A stretch of DNA of 64,000 nucleotides, from NCBI GenBank assembly GCA_016704275.1, contig JADJAK010000001.1, forward strand, positions 726,321 to 790,320, in the 5' to 3' direction. The notes under the pieces are model-generated. The model was not told where the DNA came from and did no database searches. It saw only the letters and a list, made by a program, of their open reading frames with translations. The position numbers and the translations under genes were made by a program. This document shows positions 8,634-18,582 of the stretch, piece after piece. Numbering within the stretch: position 1 is the first letter of the stretch; every line of letters starts with the position of its first letter. The DNA is from Gemmatimonadota bacterium (GTDB lineage Bacteria; Gemmatimonadota; Gemmatimonadetes; Gemmatimonadales; GWC2-71-9).

Positions 8634-9432
8634 ATGAACGACCGCCGGATTGTCCTTGCCACTGTCCTTGCCTTGGCCCTCGCGGCCTGCGGCGAAAAGA
8701 CCGCCGACGGTGGAAATGCCCTCGGCACTGATTCCCTGGTGCCGATTGCCGATGCACCGGCCCTTGACACCAGCAAGCCGGCTCCGCCGCCGGAGACGGT
8801 CTTCGTGAAGACGCCGCCGCCGCCGCGGGCGACCGCCACTCGGCCGGTCACGACCCGTCCGAGCCCGGCGCCGGTATCGCCCGCCCCGGCTCCGACCGTC
8901 CAGGAACACCGCCACCGTGACGCTGGTGAGCGGCACCACGCTCTCGACGGTGACGCTCGACTCGATCCACTCGGAGTACACGCGCGTTGGCGACCCGATC
9001 CGCGTCCGCGTCAGCAGTGACGTGAGCAGCTCGACCGGCCGGGTGATCATCCCCGCCGGTTCGGTGATCACGCTGGCCGTCACGGCGATCGGTCAGGCCA
9101 ACAACCGCGGCGAGAAGGGGACGTTGTCGCTCGCCGGTCGGTCGGTGGAGATCAACGGGCAGAGCTACCCGATCACCGCGGCTGCGACCGACTACGAGTA
9201 TGAAATGAAGGCTCGTGGTGTCGGCGCGACGGACGTGGCACGCACCGGCGCCGGTGCGGCGGCCGGCGCGATCATCGGCCGCGTCATCGGCGGCAAGACG
9301 GGCACCATCGTCGGCGCCGTCGGCGGTGGTGCGGCGGGTGCCGCGGTGGCCGCCAAGTCGGCCAACCGCGACATCATCGTGCACGCCGGCAAGGCGATGA
9401 CCATCACCCTGCGCGACGACTTCGCGAAGTAA
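8634..9432 (+). pseudogene. Glycine-zipper lipoprotein, frameshifted
   Basis: The 5' part (from ATG 8634, with AGGAG seven bases upstream) encodes a lipoprotein signal with lipobox LAACGE, then a Pro/Ala/Thr-rich linker. The frame then runs into unrelated sequence. From about 8905 the next frame encodes a conserved-looking domain beginning TATVTLVSGTTLSTVTLDSI, then a Gly/Ala-rich glycine zipper (GAGAAAGAIIGRVIGG and on) that ends at 9432. Removing one base near 8900 (GTCCAGGAACACC) joins the two parts into a single protein of about 265 residues. Such proteins are envelope-anchored, resembling SlyB or YMGG families. The shift may be an assembly indel or a recent mutation. The alternative is a separate short gene at 8917, but that would lack a signal peptide. 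Confidence 0.75.
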
Positions 9433-9438
9433 CGACCG

Positions 9439-11164
9439 CTAGTACCCCGAGGGGCCCCCGCCAAGGCGGGGGTCACTCACCCCCTGCCAGCCGCCCTTGA
9501 TGCGGGCGATCGCCTGCACATCCCCCATCCCACCACTGTTCTGAACCGTGTGGCCCATCGCCTTGAGCCAGGCGATCGCCGCCGGCGCAAAGCCGCCCGG
9601 CCCTTCCATCCGCATCTGGTCCGGGAGTCCCTGTTCGTGCATCCGCGGCGCTTCGACCGCGTCTCGCAGTGACATCCCGTGGTCGATCACGTTGCTGATG
9701 ACGTGGTAGACCTGGGTGATGATCGTCGGACCGCCGGGCGTCCCCACGACCAGTCGCAGCGCGCCTGACGGATCGACGACAATGCTCGGCGTCATCGCCG
9801 AGAGCATCCGCTTGCCGGGCTTGATCGCGTTGACCTCGCCCTGCACCAGGCCATACATGTTGGCCGTGCCCGGGGCGGCCGCGAAGTCATCCATTTCGTC
9901 GTTCAGGAGGAATCCCGCGCCGGCGACGGTGACGTGCGAGCCGTACGAATTGTTCAGCGTCGTGGTGGTCGAGACGACGTTGCCGTCAGCGTCGGCCACC
10001 GAGTAGTGCGTGGTGCTGTTGCCGTCGCGCAGGCGGCTGTCGAAGGCCGGCGTCGGGGTGTGCCTCGCAAGGTTGATCCGACTCCGCAGGGTGGCCGCAT
10101 GCTCCTTCGAGAGGAGCCTCGCCATCGGCACCGATTCGAAGTCCGTGTCGGCGAGGAGCGAGTTCCGCTCGGTGAACGCCGCCCGCATCGCTTCCGATTC
10201 GCGATGCAATAGCGAGACGGATCCGAACGCCGGCATCTTGCCCCACCCTTCGAGGATGTTGAGCATCATGGCGAGGGTGGTCCCACCCGACGAGGCGGGC
10301 GGCATCGAATAGATCGTCCAGCCGCGATAGTTGATGGCAATCGGGGTCCGCCACTTCGGCTGATAGGCCGCAAGGTCGGCGTGGGAGATGATGCCGCCGC
10401 CGCGCGCCATCTCGGCCACGATGGCATCGGCAACCCACCCCTTGTAGAAGCCGTCGCGGCCGCGGGCGCTGATCGCTGCCAGCGTCTTGGCGAGTTCCGG
10501 CTGCTTGAACAGCGTCCCCGGCATCGGCTCCTTGCCGTTGATGACGAACTGTGCCGCCGAGGCGGGATACTCCTTCAGCCGGGCGACGTGACCGCGCAAT
10601 GATCGAGACCGCGACGAGTCGATCAGGAAGCCGTCGCGCGCGAGGGCAATCGCCGGCGCGATCAACCGCTTGAGTGGCAGCTTGCCGTACTTCCGGTGTG
10701 CCTCCAGCATCCCGGCGACCGAGCCCGGCACGCCGGAGGCGAGATGGCCGTACACGCTCTTGTCCGTCAACTTGCCGTTGGCATCGAGGTACATGTCGCG
10801 GGACGCCTTGCCGGGCGCCGTCTCCCGGTAGTCGAGCGAGGCCACGGTGCCATCCTTGAGACGGATCATCATGAAGCCGCCGCCGCCGATGTTGCCCGCT
10901 TCGGGGTGGGTCACCGCGAGGGCGAATCCGACGGCCACCGCAGCGTCGACGGCATTGCCGCCGGCGCATGATGTCGCGGCCGACGTCGCTCGCGATCGGA
11001 CTGCCCGAGGCGGCCATCGCGGAGGGTGCCTCGAGGACCCGGGCCTTGCCGGTGTAGCGGAAGCCGGCGGGCAGGGTCGTGGCCTGCTGGGCGGCGAGAG
11101 CGGCGAACGGCAGCAGGAGGGCCAGCGCGGCGGAACGCCAGGCACGGCGCGTCGATCGGATCAC
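9439..11164 (-). pseudogene. ggt: Gamma-glutamyltransferase, frameshifted near the N-terminus
   Basis: GGT is a periplasmic Ntn-hydrolase that cleaves gamma-glutamyl bonds, for example in glutathione. The main frame (to 9439) carries the family signature TTHYSVADADGNVVSTTTTL; its first Thr, encoded at 10012-10014, is the autoprocessing nucleophile. The substrate loop GTPGGPTIITQV is also present. The N-terminus lies in another frame: a GTG at 11164 starts a signal peptide (RSAALALLLPFAALAAQQ), and the sequence continues to SDVGRDIM. There the frame must change to reach AGGNAVDAAVAVGFALAV. Restoring one GC dinucleotide at about 10961-10969 joins them, so this is either an assembly error in a GC run or a recent mutation. 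Without correction the protein has no export signal. It converges with the lipoprotein gene. Confidence 0.85.
9455..9472. terminator. GC hairpin between convergent lipoprotein and ggt genes
   Basis: CCCCCGCC / GGCGGGGG form a perfect 8-bp inverted repeat with a two-base centre, 23 bases after the lipoprotein stop and inside the last codons of ggt. There is no T-run. It is a likely terminator for the plus-strand gene. Confidence 0.5.
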
Positions 11165-11195
11165 GGCTTCCTCGGGGATCGGGCGATTGGCGGAG

Positions 11196-11224
11196 TTGTA
11201 GCCCTTTCGGGCCAGTCGTAACTT
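11196..11224 (+). promoter_or_regulatory. Promoter for murQ-anmK
   Basis: TTGTAG (11196-11201), a 17-base spacer and TAACTT (11219-11224) resemble a sigma-70 promoter. The start codon of murQ is about 40 bases downstream. A five-codon mini-ORF (from the ATG at 11250, reading MPVAP) precedes murQ and may only be chance. Confidence 0.5.
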
Positions 11225-11264
11225 AAAGCGCCGCACCTGCCCTCGCACCCATGCCGGTTGCCCC

Positions 11265-12185
11265 ATGACCTCCCCGCTGCGCAGCACCGAGCGTCGCAAC
11301 CCCCGCTCGACCGACCTCGACCTGCTCGAGCCGTCGGCGCTGGTCGCGCTCTTCGTCGCCGAGGAGGCCCGCATCCCCGTCGCGATCGAGGCCGCGCAGG
11401 CGTCGATCGCCGCCGCCATGACGCTGATCGAGGCCGCCTTCCGCCGTGGTGGCCGCCTGACCTACGTCGGCGCCGGTACCTCCGGACGGCTTGGCGTGCT
11501 CGACGCCTCGGAATGCCCACCGACCTTCGGCACGCCGCCGGCGATGGTGCAGGGCATCATCGCCGGCGGCCCGGATGCGCTGGTGCGTTCCGTCGAGGGG
11601 GCTGAGGATGATCCGGCGGCCGGGGCGGCCGCCGTCGACGCGCGCGCCGTCGGCGCAGACGATGTCGTCGTCGGCATCGCAGCGAGCGGCACCACGCCGT
11701 TCGTCCACGGGGCGCTGCAACGCGCCGCCGCGCGCGGCGCGCGCACCGTCTTCTTCAGCTGCGCCGAGCCGCCCGCCGCGATGGTGGGCCTGGTTGATGT
11801 CGTCATCCACGTCGATGTCGGCCCGGAACTGGTCACGGGGTCGACCCGGCTCAAGGCCGGCACCGCCACCAAGCTGGTGCTGAACATGCTCACGACCGGC
11901 GCGATGGTCCGGATCGGCAAGACGTGGGGCAACCTGATGGTCGACGTGCAGGTGACCAACGCGAAGCTCGAGGATCGCGGCGAGCGTATCGTGATGGAGG
12001 CGACCGGTGCACCACGTGCGGCGGCGCGCACGGCGATTCGTGCTGCAGGCGGGCGCGTCCGCACCGCGATCGTGATGCTGCACGAGGGCATCGATGCCGT
12101 GGCGGCCGAAGCACGACTCGTCGCCGTCGATCGCCGGTTGCGCGCCATCGTTGGCGATCCGCCACCGATCGCGGAGCCGGCATGA
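11265..12185 (+). CDS. murQ: N-acetylmuramic acid 6-phosphate etherase
   Basis: 306 residues with a single SIS sugar-phosphate isomerase domain. Diagnostic stretches are LTYVGAGTSGRLGVLDASEC, GIIAGGPDALVRSVEGAEDD and GIAASGTTPFVHGAL. NPRSTDLDLL near the N-terminus is the usual MurQ opening. The enzyme splits MurNAc-6-phosphate into GlcNAc-6-phosphate and D-lactate, a cytosolic step in cell-wall recycling. It overlaps anmK by ATGA, and AnmK makes its substrate, so the two form a complete recycling pair. Length and motifs are normal. Confidence 0.96.
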   Translation: MTSPLRSTERRNPRSTDLDLLEPSALVALFVAEEARIPVAIEAAQASIAAAMTLIEAAFRRGGRLTYVGAGTSGRLGVLDASECPPTFGTPPAMVQGIIAGGPDALVRSVEGAEDDPAAGAAAVDARAVGADDVVVGIAASGTTPFVHGALQRAAARGARTVFFSCAEPPAAMVGLVDVVIHVDVGPELVTGSTRLKAGTATKLVLNMLTTGAMVRIGKTWGNLMVDVQVTNAKLEDRGERIVMEATGAPRAAARTAIRAAGGRVRTAIVMLHEGIDAVAAEARLVAVDRRLRAIVGDPPPIAEPA

Positions 12186-13291
12186 CGCAGGCGCCGATGC
12201 TGCTGGTCGGACTGATGTCGGGGACGTCGCTCGATGGCGTCGATGCGGCCTTGGTGAAGATCGCCGGTCCGACACGCGTTGATCTCCTCGGCTTCGTGCA
12301 TCGTGCCTACTCGTCAGCAGAGCGTGCGCAGATCGAGGGAGTCCTCGCCGGGGCGTCGATCGCCGAGACGGCGCACCTGCATGTTGCCTTGGCCGAGTGG
12401 GCCGCCGAGGCCATCGACACCCTGCTCGAGTCAACGCACACCCGCGCTGACGCCCTCGCGGCCATCACCTTCCCCGGCCAGACCATGTGGCATGAGCCGC
12501 CGCGCGTCACGCTGCAGCTCGGCGAGCCCGCCGTGCTGGCGGAACGGTTCGGCGTGCGCATCGTCTCGAACCTGCGGGCCCGCGACGTGGCGGCCGGAGG
12601 CCAGGGCGCGCCGCTGGTCCCAATGGTCGATGCACTGCTGTTCGGCGCGGCAGACCACGCTCGCGTGCTGCTCAACATCGGTGGCATGGCGAACGTGACC
12701 TGGGTGCCGCCCCATGGCGGGCTCGACGGTGTCGTGGGGGCCGATACCGGACCGGGGATGGCGATCATCGACGAACTGGCGCGCCGCACGGTGCCTGGGT
12801 TGCCCTTCGACACCGACGGGGCGGTGGCGCGATCGGGCCGCGTGCAGGAGGATCTGCTGGCGGAGTTGCTGGCCGATCCCTTCTTTGCCGCGCCGCCGCC
12901 GCGCAGTACCGGGCGGGAACGCTTCGGCCGCGACTACGCCGCGGCGATCGCGGCGCGCTGTCCGGGACCCGACGGCGTGCGGACCGCGGTCGCGTTGACG
13001 GTTGAGGGGATTGCTCGATTCGCGACCGACTTCCTGCCCCCGTTCACGGAACTGCTGGTGGCGGGTGGTGGCAGTCGGCATCCGGTGGTCATGGAGGAGT
13101 TGGCCCAACGGTTCGCCACGCGCGGCGTGACGGTCGGCACGTTCGACGAATTGTTCTTTGCGGCCGAGGCGAAGGAGGCGGTGGCGTTTGCGATGCTGGG
13201 ATGGTTGACGCTGCACGGACAGCCGGGGAATCTGCCGGCGGTCACTGGCGCGGCCGGGCCGCGGGTGCTCGGGTGCATCACCCCGCCGTGA
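12182..13291 (+). CDS. anmK: Anhydro-N-acetylmuramic acid kinase
   Basis: 369 residues. The start is ATG 12182, overlapping the murQ stop; the frame is open upstream but only inside murQ. Family features include the N-terminal phosphate-binding loop LMSGTSLDGVDAAL, ITFPGQTMWHEP, NIGGMANVTW, the DTGPGMAIID segment and LLVAGGGSRHPVV near the C-terminus. AnmK opens and phosphorylates 1,6-anhydro-MurNAc, released from peptidoglycan by lytic transglycosylases, to give MurNAc-6-phosphate for MurQ. A secreted amidase gene lies about 1.1 kb downstream, so this part of the chromosome is rich in cell-wall turnover functions. Confidence 0.96.
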   Translation: MTQAPMLLVGLMSGTSLDGVDAALVKIAGPTRVDLLGFVHRAYSSAERAQIEGVLAGASIAETAHLHVALAEWAAEAIDTLLESTHTRADALAAITFPGQTMWHEPPRVTLQLGEPAVLAERFGVRIVSNLRARDVAAGGQGAPLVPMVDALLFGAADHARVLLNIGGMANVTWVPPHGGLDGVVGADTGPGMAIIDELARRTVPGLPFDTDGAVARSGRVQEDLLAELLADPFFAAPPPRSTGRERFGRDYAAAIAARCPGPDGVRTAVALTVEGIARFATDFLPPFTELLVAGGGSRHPVVMEELAQRFATRGVTVGTFDELFFAAEAKEAVAFAMLGWLTLHGQPGNLPAVTGAAGPRVLGCITPP

Positions 13292-13298
13292 GGCGGGG
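13281..13298. terminator. GC hairpin at the anmK stop codon
   Basis: CCCCGCC (13281-13287) and GGCGGGG (13292-13298) form a perfect stem with loop GTGA that contains the anmK stop. It lies between the convergent anmK and PP2C genes and may terminate both transcripts. No T-tract. Confidence 0.5.
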
Positions 13299-13300
13299 CG

Positions 13301-14330
13301 TCAGCTGAGGAGAAGGGCGATCGCCAGAACGGCCATGGCGACGGCGATCGCCACCAACGTCAGGCCGGTGGGTGATCCGCTCCGTGGCGCGGGCGTTGGC
13401 ACGACCGCGGGGCGCGGCGGGGCAGGGAAGGCGGCCGTCGGCTGCAGGCCGGGGCGCTCGTCGGTGGTGAGGAACTCGTGGTAGCCCGGCTCGATGTCGC
13501 TCGCCGACGGCAGGCCGTCGCCGTCGAAGCGCACCGCCACCACGGTGATGTTGTCCGGGCCGCCCCGTTCATTGGCGAGGGCGACCAGGCGCGAGCAGAG
13601 CCGCTCGATGTTCTGCTCCTTGGCGAACCGCTTCGGCAATCTCGTCGCGGCGGACGACGGTCGAGAGCCCATCGCTGCAGATGATCAGCACGTCGCCCTG
13701 TTGCAGCGACTGCCACGAGAGGTCCACCCGCACGTCGGAGTCGGGGCCGAGGGCCTGCAGGATGATGTTGCGCCGCTCGCTCGCCTCGGCTTCTTCCTCG
13801 GTGAGTTCGCCGACCTCGACGAGGCGCTGGGTCAGCGATTGATCGCGGGTCAGCTGGCGGGCGATGTCGCCGCGGACGAGATACCCCCGCGAGTCACCGA
13901 TCTGCGCGATGTACAGCCGGTCGCCGTGTACGCCGGCCACCGTGGCCGTCGTCCCCATGCCGCGGACCTCGTGATGCTCGCCGGCGTAGGCATGGAGGAT
14001 TTCGTTCGCGCGTTCGACCGCCTGCACCAGGTGATGCGCGAAGCGGTCCTCGGAGTGGTCGGCGTCTTCGCGCCACGCGCTGGCCATGTGCTCGTGGATG
14101 GCCACGGCGGCCATCTCGCTGGCGATCTCGCCGGCGGCGGCGCCACCCATGCCATCGGCGACCAGGTAGAGCGCGCCACGCTCGCCGACGGTGTGCGCTT
14201 CCGGACGCGATTCACGGATCGGCTCGCCGGTCGCCAGGTCCGCCACGAGGAAGGTGTCCTCGTTGTGGTCCCGCGTACGGCCCCGATCCGTGACAGCGTA
14301 CAAGGAAGCGCGAACGTTCGACGTAGGCAT
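13301..14330 (-). pseudogene. PP2C-family Ser/Thr protein phosphatase with C-terminal membrane anchor, frameshifted
   Basis: The N-terminal frame from ATG 14330 (GGAG just upstream) shows the PP2C metal-binding motifs: RDHNEDTFLV, LVADGMGGAAAGE, GMGTTATV, AQIGDSRGYL and IICSDGLSTVV. The last PP2C motif, ANERGGPDNITVV, lies in a different frame ending at 13301. That frame goes on to a Pro-rich linker and one transmembrane helix (LTLVAIAVAMAVLAIALLL). The frames must be joined at about 13625-13645, between DEIAEAV and KEQNIERLC. The protein would dephosphorylate targets of Hanks-type kinases at the membrane; no kinase gene is in the window. The shift may be an assembly indel. The frame is open 19 codons upstream of 14330, but that stretch looks non-coding. 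Confidence 0.82.
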
Positions 14331-14413
14331 GGCTCCAGTTCTGATGAGCGCGTGATCCGGCTGGTGGAAGATAGGGCGCTCCCCCAAAGCACGTCAACGC
14401 GAAACTCTGCTAA

Positions 14414-16360
14414 GTGACGGTCCGAATGTGTTTTACGATGATGCTCCGAGCCCTTCCCCTGCTGGGACTCGTCCTGGCGGCCCGCCTCGAGGCCCAGCGT
14501 CCGTTGCCACCGATCCCCGCTGTCCACGGGGAATTGCGGCTCGATGTCCGCTATCCCAAAGCAGGAAGCGTGCTCGATATCGCCGACTCGACGTTTCTCA
14601 TGGGAAACGTCGGTGATGGCGCCGCAACCCTGACCGTGAACGGCCTGGCGGTCCCCGTGGCCCCCAACGGCGCATGGCTCGCCTGGATCGCCGTCCCCCA
14701 GGATTCCGCCGTGGTGATCCGCCTCGAGGCGCGACTCGGGAGTCGAGTGGTACGGAGCGAGCTGCCCCTCCGCCGCGCCGGGTGGGTGCGCCGCACCGGC
14801 GCGTGGGTGGTGCCCGGCTCGAACCAACCGCGATCCCAATTCTGGCTCCCCGTCGATGAGGCGCTCACCCTCAGGGTGCGCGCGGCGCCGGGGGCGTCGG
14901 TGCGCCTGCTGCTGCCTGACGGCCGTGCGCTGCCATTCGCCGCCGCCGCAGTGGCCGACCCACCCGCGGCGAGTGTCCTCGCCTTCGAGCGGGACGAGCG
15001 TCGACTCGACCGCAGTTCGATCGCGACCACCTACCTCGCGCGACTCGATGGCGAGACCGCGTCGGGCAGCGACGACTGGCTGCGTGTCGCCATGCCGCCA
15101 GCCGGCGCCATCCCGCAACTCGAAGTCGTGGTGGGGGCCGATACAACCCGACTCCCCTGGCCGCTGACCGTGCGTCGTCAGGGGGTGCGTCCGGCCGTCG
15201 TCCGGCTGGATGAGCCGGCCAGGCTAGGTGCCGAGCGCGATGGCGTCGTCATTGGCCGCAATCTCCCTGGCGGGACCTACCACTGGTTCTTTCCGGTTGG
15301 CACCGTCGCCACGGCGGAAGCGCGTCAGGATGACCTGGTTCGGTTGCGGCTTGCCTCGGGTGCCACCGCGTGGGTGCCGATCGCCGAGGTGGCGCCGCAA
15401 CGCGGGATGGCGCTGCCCGGCCTCGCCGTCATGGGGTCGTTGACGCTGTCCGCTACGCCGAGCGGCGCACGGCTCCGCATTCCCCTGAGCGCGCCGGTCG
15501 CGCATCAGGTGCGTGCCACCCCGGCTGGTCTCACCATCACCCTCTTCGGCGTCGCGGGCGACGCCGACTGGACGCGGTACCCGGTGACCGGGCGATTCGT
15601 GCGGTGGCTTGGCTGGCATCAGGTGGCGACGGATCGGGTCGAGATGGAGTTGTCGTTCGCCCAGCCGCTCTGGGGATGGCGCGTGCGCGTCGATCGTGGC
15701 GATCTGCTCTTCGAGTTCCGGCAGCCGCCGACGGTCGATCGCGTCAATCCACTGAAGGGCCGGCGCATCGTGCTCGACCCGGGGCATCCACCCGTGGGCG
15801 CCTGTGGCCCGACTGGGCTCTGCGAGCCGGAGGCAACGCTGGCGGTGGCACGCATCGCCGCGGACCGACTCCGCGCACTGGGGGCCGTCGTCTCCCTGAC
15901 GCGGCGGGACGCCGGGCCAGTGGAACTCTGGCAGCGCGTCGCCATCGCCGACTCCCTCGATGCCGACGTGCTGGTGTCGATTCATCTCAACGCGCTGCCC
16001 GACGGGATCAACCCCTTCACCAACAACGGCAGCAGCACTTTCTTCCAGCATCCGCAATCGATCGAGCTCGCCCAGGCCATTCAGGAGGAGCTCGTGCGTC
16101 GGCTCGGACTGCGCAACCTCGGCGTCGCGCGCGGCGACCTCGCGATGGTCCGCCCGACGTGGTACCCAGCGGTACTCGCCGAGGGGTTGTTCCTCATGAT
16201 CCCGCTGCAGGAGGCCGCGATGCGGACGGCTGAGGGTCAGCAACGGTACGCCGACGCGATCGTCGCCGGACTGCGTACCTTTCTGGGCCACGCCACACTG
16301 TCCACGAACGACCCGGCCAGGCGTCCCCAATCCGCAGCCTCCCCCAACCGCCCCGAGTGA
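14414..16360 (+). CDS. Secreted N-acetylmuramoyl-L-alanine amidase (Amidase_3)
   Basis: 648 residues: signal peptide, a long N-terminal region of probable beta-rich domains (about 30-440), and a C-terminal Amidase_3 catalytic domain. Zinc ligands are visible as the His of VLDPGH, the Glu of LCEPEAT and the His of VSIHLNA; the catalytic Glu is in AEGLFLM. It would cut the amide between MurNAc and the stem peptide in the periplasm, for cell separation or turnover. The start is uncertain among GTG 14414, ATG 14426 and ATG 14438; all keep the signal peptide. It is the first gene of an operon, and its stop overlaps the first GWxTD gene (ATGA). murQ and anmK are nearby but belong to another transcription unit. 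Confidence 0.9.
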   Translation: MTVRMCFTMMLRALPLLGLVLAARLEAQRPLPPIPAVHGELRLDVRYPKAGSVLDIADSTFLMGNVGDGAATLTVNGLAVPVAPNGAWLAWIAVPQDSAVVIRLEARLGSRVVRSELPLRRAGWVRRTGAWVVPGSNQPRSQFWLPVDEALTLRVRAAPGASVRLLLPDGRALPFAAAAVADPPAASVLAFERDERRLDRSSIATTYLARLDGETASGSDDWLRVAMPPAGAIPQLEVVVGADTTRLPWPLTVRRQGVRPAVVRLDEPARLGAERDGVVIGRNLPGGTYHWFFPVGTVATAEARQDDLVRLRLASGATAWVPIAEVAPQRGMALPGLAVMGSLTLSATPSGARLRIPLSAPVAHQVRATPAGLTITLFGVAGDADWTRYPVTGRFVRWLGWHQVATDRVEMELSFAQPLWGWRVRVDRGDLLFEFRQPPTVDRVNPLKGRRIVLDPGHPPVGACGPTGLCEPEATLAVARIAADRLRALGAVVSLTRRDAGPVELWQRVAIADSLDADVLVSIHLNALPDGINPFTNNGSSTFFQHPQSIELAQAIQEELVRRLGLRNLGVARGDLAMVRPTWYPAVLAEGLFLMIPLQEAAMRTAEGQQRYADAIVAGLRTFLGHATLSTNDPARRPQSAASPNRPE

Positions 16361-18582
16361 CCATGGCCCGCCCCTGCCGCTGCGCGACCCTGCTCCCCCT
16401 GTTGTTCCTGCTGCTGACGGGACAATCGGCGGCACAGGGTCCGGCGGCGCGTCGCGAGCTCGCGGCGCTGCGCGATTCGCTCGCGCGGGTCACCGATTCC
16501 GTCCCGCTCCTCGCCTTGGAAAAACAGTGGATGGGCCAGGCGCGTCGGGATCGCGACAGCGCGATGGTACATCTCCGGCTCGGCTTCGTGGCGGTTCGAC
16601 TCGGAGAGGTCGGCGGGAAGAAGCACTACGATGACGCCGCGTCGGAATTCCAGTGGGCCACGACGCTGCAACCGACCTGGCCGTACGGCTGGTTCGGACT
16701 CGGTCTGGCCGAGCTCGGCGTCGGCGATTCCGACTTCTCGCCCGTGGCCGGCCTCAAGACGATGTTGGGCAAGGATGCGCTGACCCGGTCAGCCAATGCC
16801 TTCGCGCGCAGCGCCGAGGTCGACCCGTCGTTCGTCATCGGGCTGGTCGAGTTGAGCAACACCGCCCTGCGACAGATCGTGAACGCCCGAATGGATGTGG
16901 CGCTCGCGGCGTTGCGTCGCGCATCCCGCACGCCGGCCGCGCGCCACCCCGACGTGCTGTTGGCGCGCGCGCGGGTCGAGCGCGAAGTGGGCAGCGCCGA
17001 CTCCGCCCTGGCGGCGGCCGACGCGCTGCTCGCCCTCGACCGGATCAATGTCGAGGGGCTGCTGGAGCAGGCGCGGGCGCGTTTCGCCCTTGGCCGGCTC
17101 GATGGCGGCGAGCCGTGGTATCGCGGGCTCGGGCTGGCCGAGGGGGCGGTCCTCGCGATGTACCGTCGGGACCTTGCCGTGCTGATGCCCGCGACCACGC
17201 TCGCCTCGTTTGATGCCGCCGCGCCGACCGCGCGGGTCACGCTGGTGCGGACGTTCTTCGAGCGACGCGATCACGACGAGCTGCAGCGCACCGGTGGGCG
17301 CCTCCGCGAACATTACGCCCGGCTCGATCATGCTCAGCGGAACTTCCGCCTCGTGTCACGGCGGCGGCAATACGACATCCAGGAACGCTACCGCTCCACG
17401 CAGGACGACTTCGACGATCGTGGCGTGATCTACGTGCGCCACGGGGCACCGGACCAGCGCGTGCAGTACAACGTGCCCGGGATCGAGCCGAACGAGTCGT
17501 GGCGCTACCAGCGGACGACCGGCGACCTCGTCTTCCATTTCGTCGCGCGTCAGGACGTGCAGGATTTCCGACTCGTCGAGAGCGTGCTCGACATTCTCGG
17601 CTTCGTGGGGGCGATGCAGGCGCGCGACTCGGGGCAATTGTCATCGTCCGGTCAGGCGGAGGCACTGGTGCGTTCCCGTGAACCGCTCGGCCAACTTTAT
17701 TCCCGGATGCTGGGGGCCGCGCGAGGAGGGGGCACGATGCTGCAAACCGAGGAGCGGGCAGTTGGCCGGAAGAGCATTGCCATCGGGACGCGCACCGACA
17801 GTTGGCCGCTGCGCTTTCGGCGCGCGCTCGACGCGACGATTTTTGTCGCGGCAGCCGGAGCCGACAGCGCCGGCGCGCAGCTGCAGATCGCGTTCGCCAT
17901 GCCCACCAAGGGGCTCAACCTCGAGACCGGTCCTGGTGGTGACATCGCCGAGGTCCGCCTTCGGGCCACCATCCTCGATCTCGACGGTGCGCTCGTCGCC
18001 ACGCTCGACACCGTCCGACGCTTCCTCGTGAAGGAGCCGGCGGCCGCCACCGAGCAACTGCTCGGACGCCAGGCCCTCCGAGTGCCGGCCGGCCGGCTCA
18101 CCGTGCGTGCGTCGCTCGAACAAGGTCCGGCCGGCATCGGCAGTCGGCGGGACACGGTGGTGGTGACGTCACCGACAGGCCCGGCGCTTGGTCTCTCGGA
18201 CCTCGTCGTCGGCACGCGGTCCGTGCGGCTCTTCTGGGTTCCCTCACCTGGCGATACGACGTGGCTCAACCCGCTTGCCAGCTTCCGGCGCAGTGAGGCG
18301 ATGCAGTTGACCTTTGAGGTGAGCGGCGTCCTCGCGGGCAGCGCCTATCGCACGGAGGTGCGCATCGTGCGGCCGGGTGGGTCGGCACTCTCGCGACTCT
18401 TCGGGGGCGGGGCGGCGTTGCGCGTGGCCGCCGACGGTGTGCATCCGGGAGGTCTGCTTGTGGTGCATCGGGAACTTGCCCTCGACGAAGTCCGTCCCGG
18501 GACGTATCTCGTGGAAGTGACGGTCTCGACCCCCGCGGGGGAGAAGGTGACTCGCCAGCAGGAAATCACGGTCGTCAAATGA
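16357..18582 (+). CDS. GWxTD/TPR secreted protein, paralog 1 of 3
   Basis: 741 residues with a signal peptide (cleavage near GQSAAQG). Residues about 60-260 look like TPR-type helical repeats (MVHLRLGFVAVRLGEV, YDDAASEFQWATTLQPTWPY, AFARSAEVDPSF). The middle has the GWxTD-domain hallmark: DDFDDRGVIYVRHGAPDQRV followed by NESWRYQRTTGDLVFHF. The C-terminal third is predicted beta-rich and ends QEITVVK. The biochemical role of GWxTD proteins is not established. This gene overlaps the amidase upstream and the second paralog downstream, both by ATGA, so all are translationally coupled. It is co-linear with its two downstream paralogs over the whole length. Confidence 0.8.
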   Translation: MTMARPCRCATLLPLLFLLLTGQSAAQGPAARRELAALRDSLARVTDSVPLLALEKQWMGQARRDRDSAMVHLRLGFVAVRLGEVGGKKHYDDAASEFQWATTLQPTWPYGWFGLGLAELGVGDSDFSPVAGLKTMLGKDALTRSANAFARSAEVDPSFVIGLVELSNTALRQIVNARMDVALAALRRASRTPAARHPDVLLARARVEREVGSADSALAAADALLALDRINVEGLLEQARARFALGRLDGGEPWYRGLGLAEGAVLAMYRRDLAVLMPATTLASFDAAAPTARVTLVRTFFERRDHDELQRTGGRLREHYARLDHAQRNFRLVSRRRQYDIQERYRSTQDDFDDRGVIYVRHGAPDQRVQYNVPGIEPNESWRYQRTTGDLVFHFVARQDVQDFRLVESVLDILGFVGAMQARDSGQLSSSGQAEALVRSREPLGQLYSRMLGAARGGGTMLQTEERAVGRKSIAIGTRTDSWPLRFRRALDATIFVAAAGADSAGAQLQIAFAMPTKGLNLETGPGGDIAEVRLRATILDLDGALVATLDTVRRFLVKEPAAATEQLLGRQALRVPAGRLTVRASLEQGPAGIGSRRDTVVVTSPTGPALGLSDLVVGTRSVRLFWVPSPGDTTWLNPLASFRRSEAMQLTFEVSGVLAGSAYRTEVRIVRPGGSALSRLFGGGAALRVAADGVHPGGLLVVHRELALDEVRPGTYLVEVTVSTPAGEKVTRQQEITVVK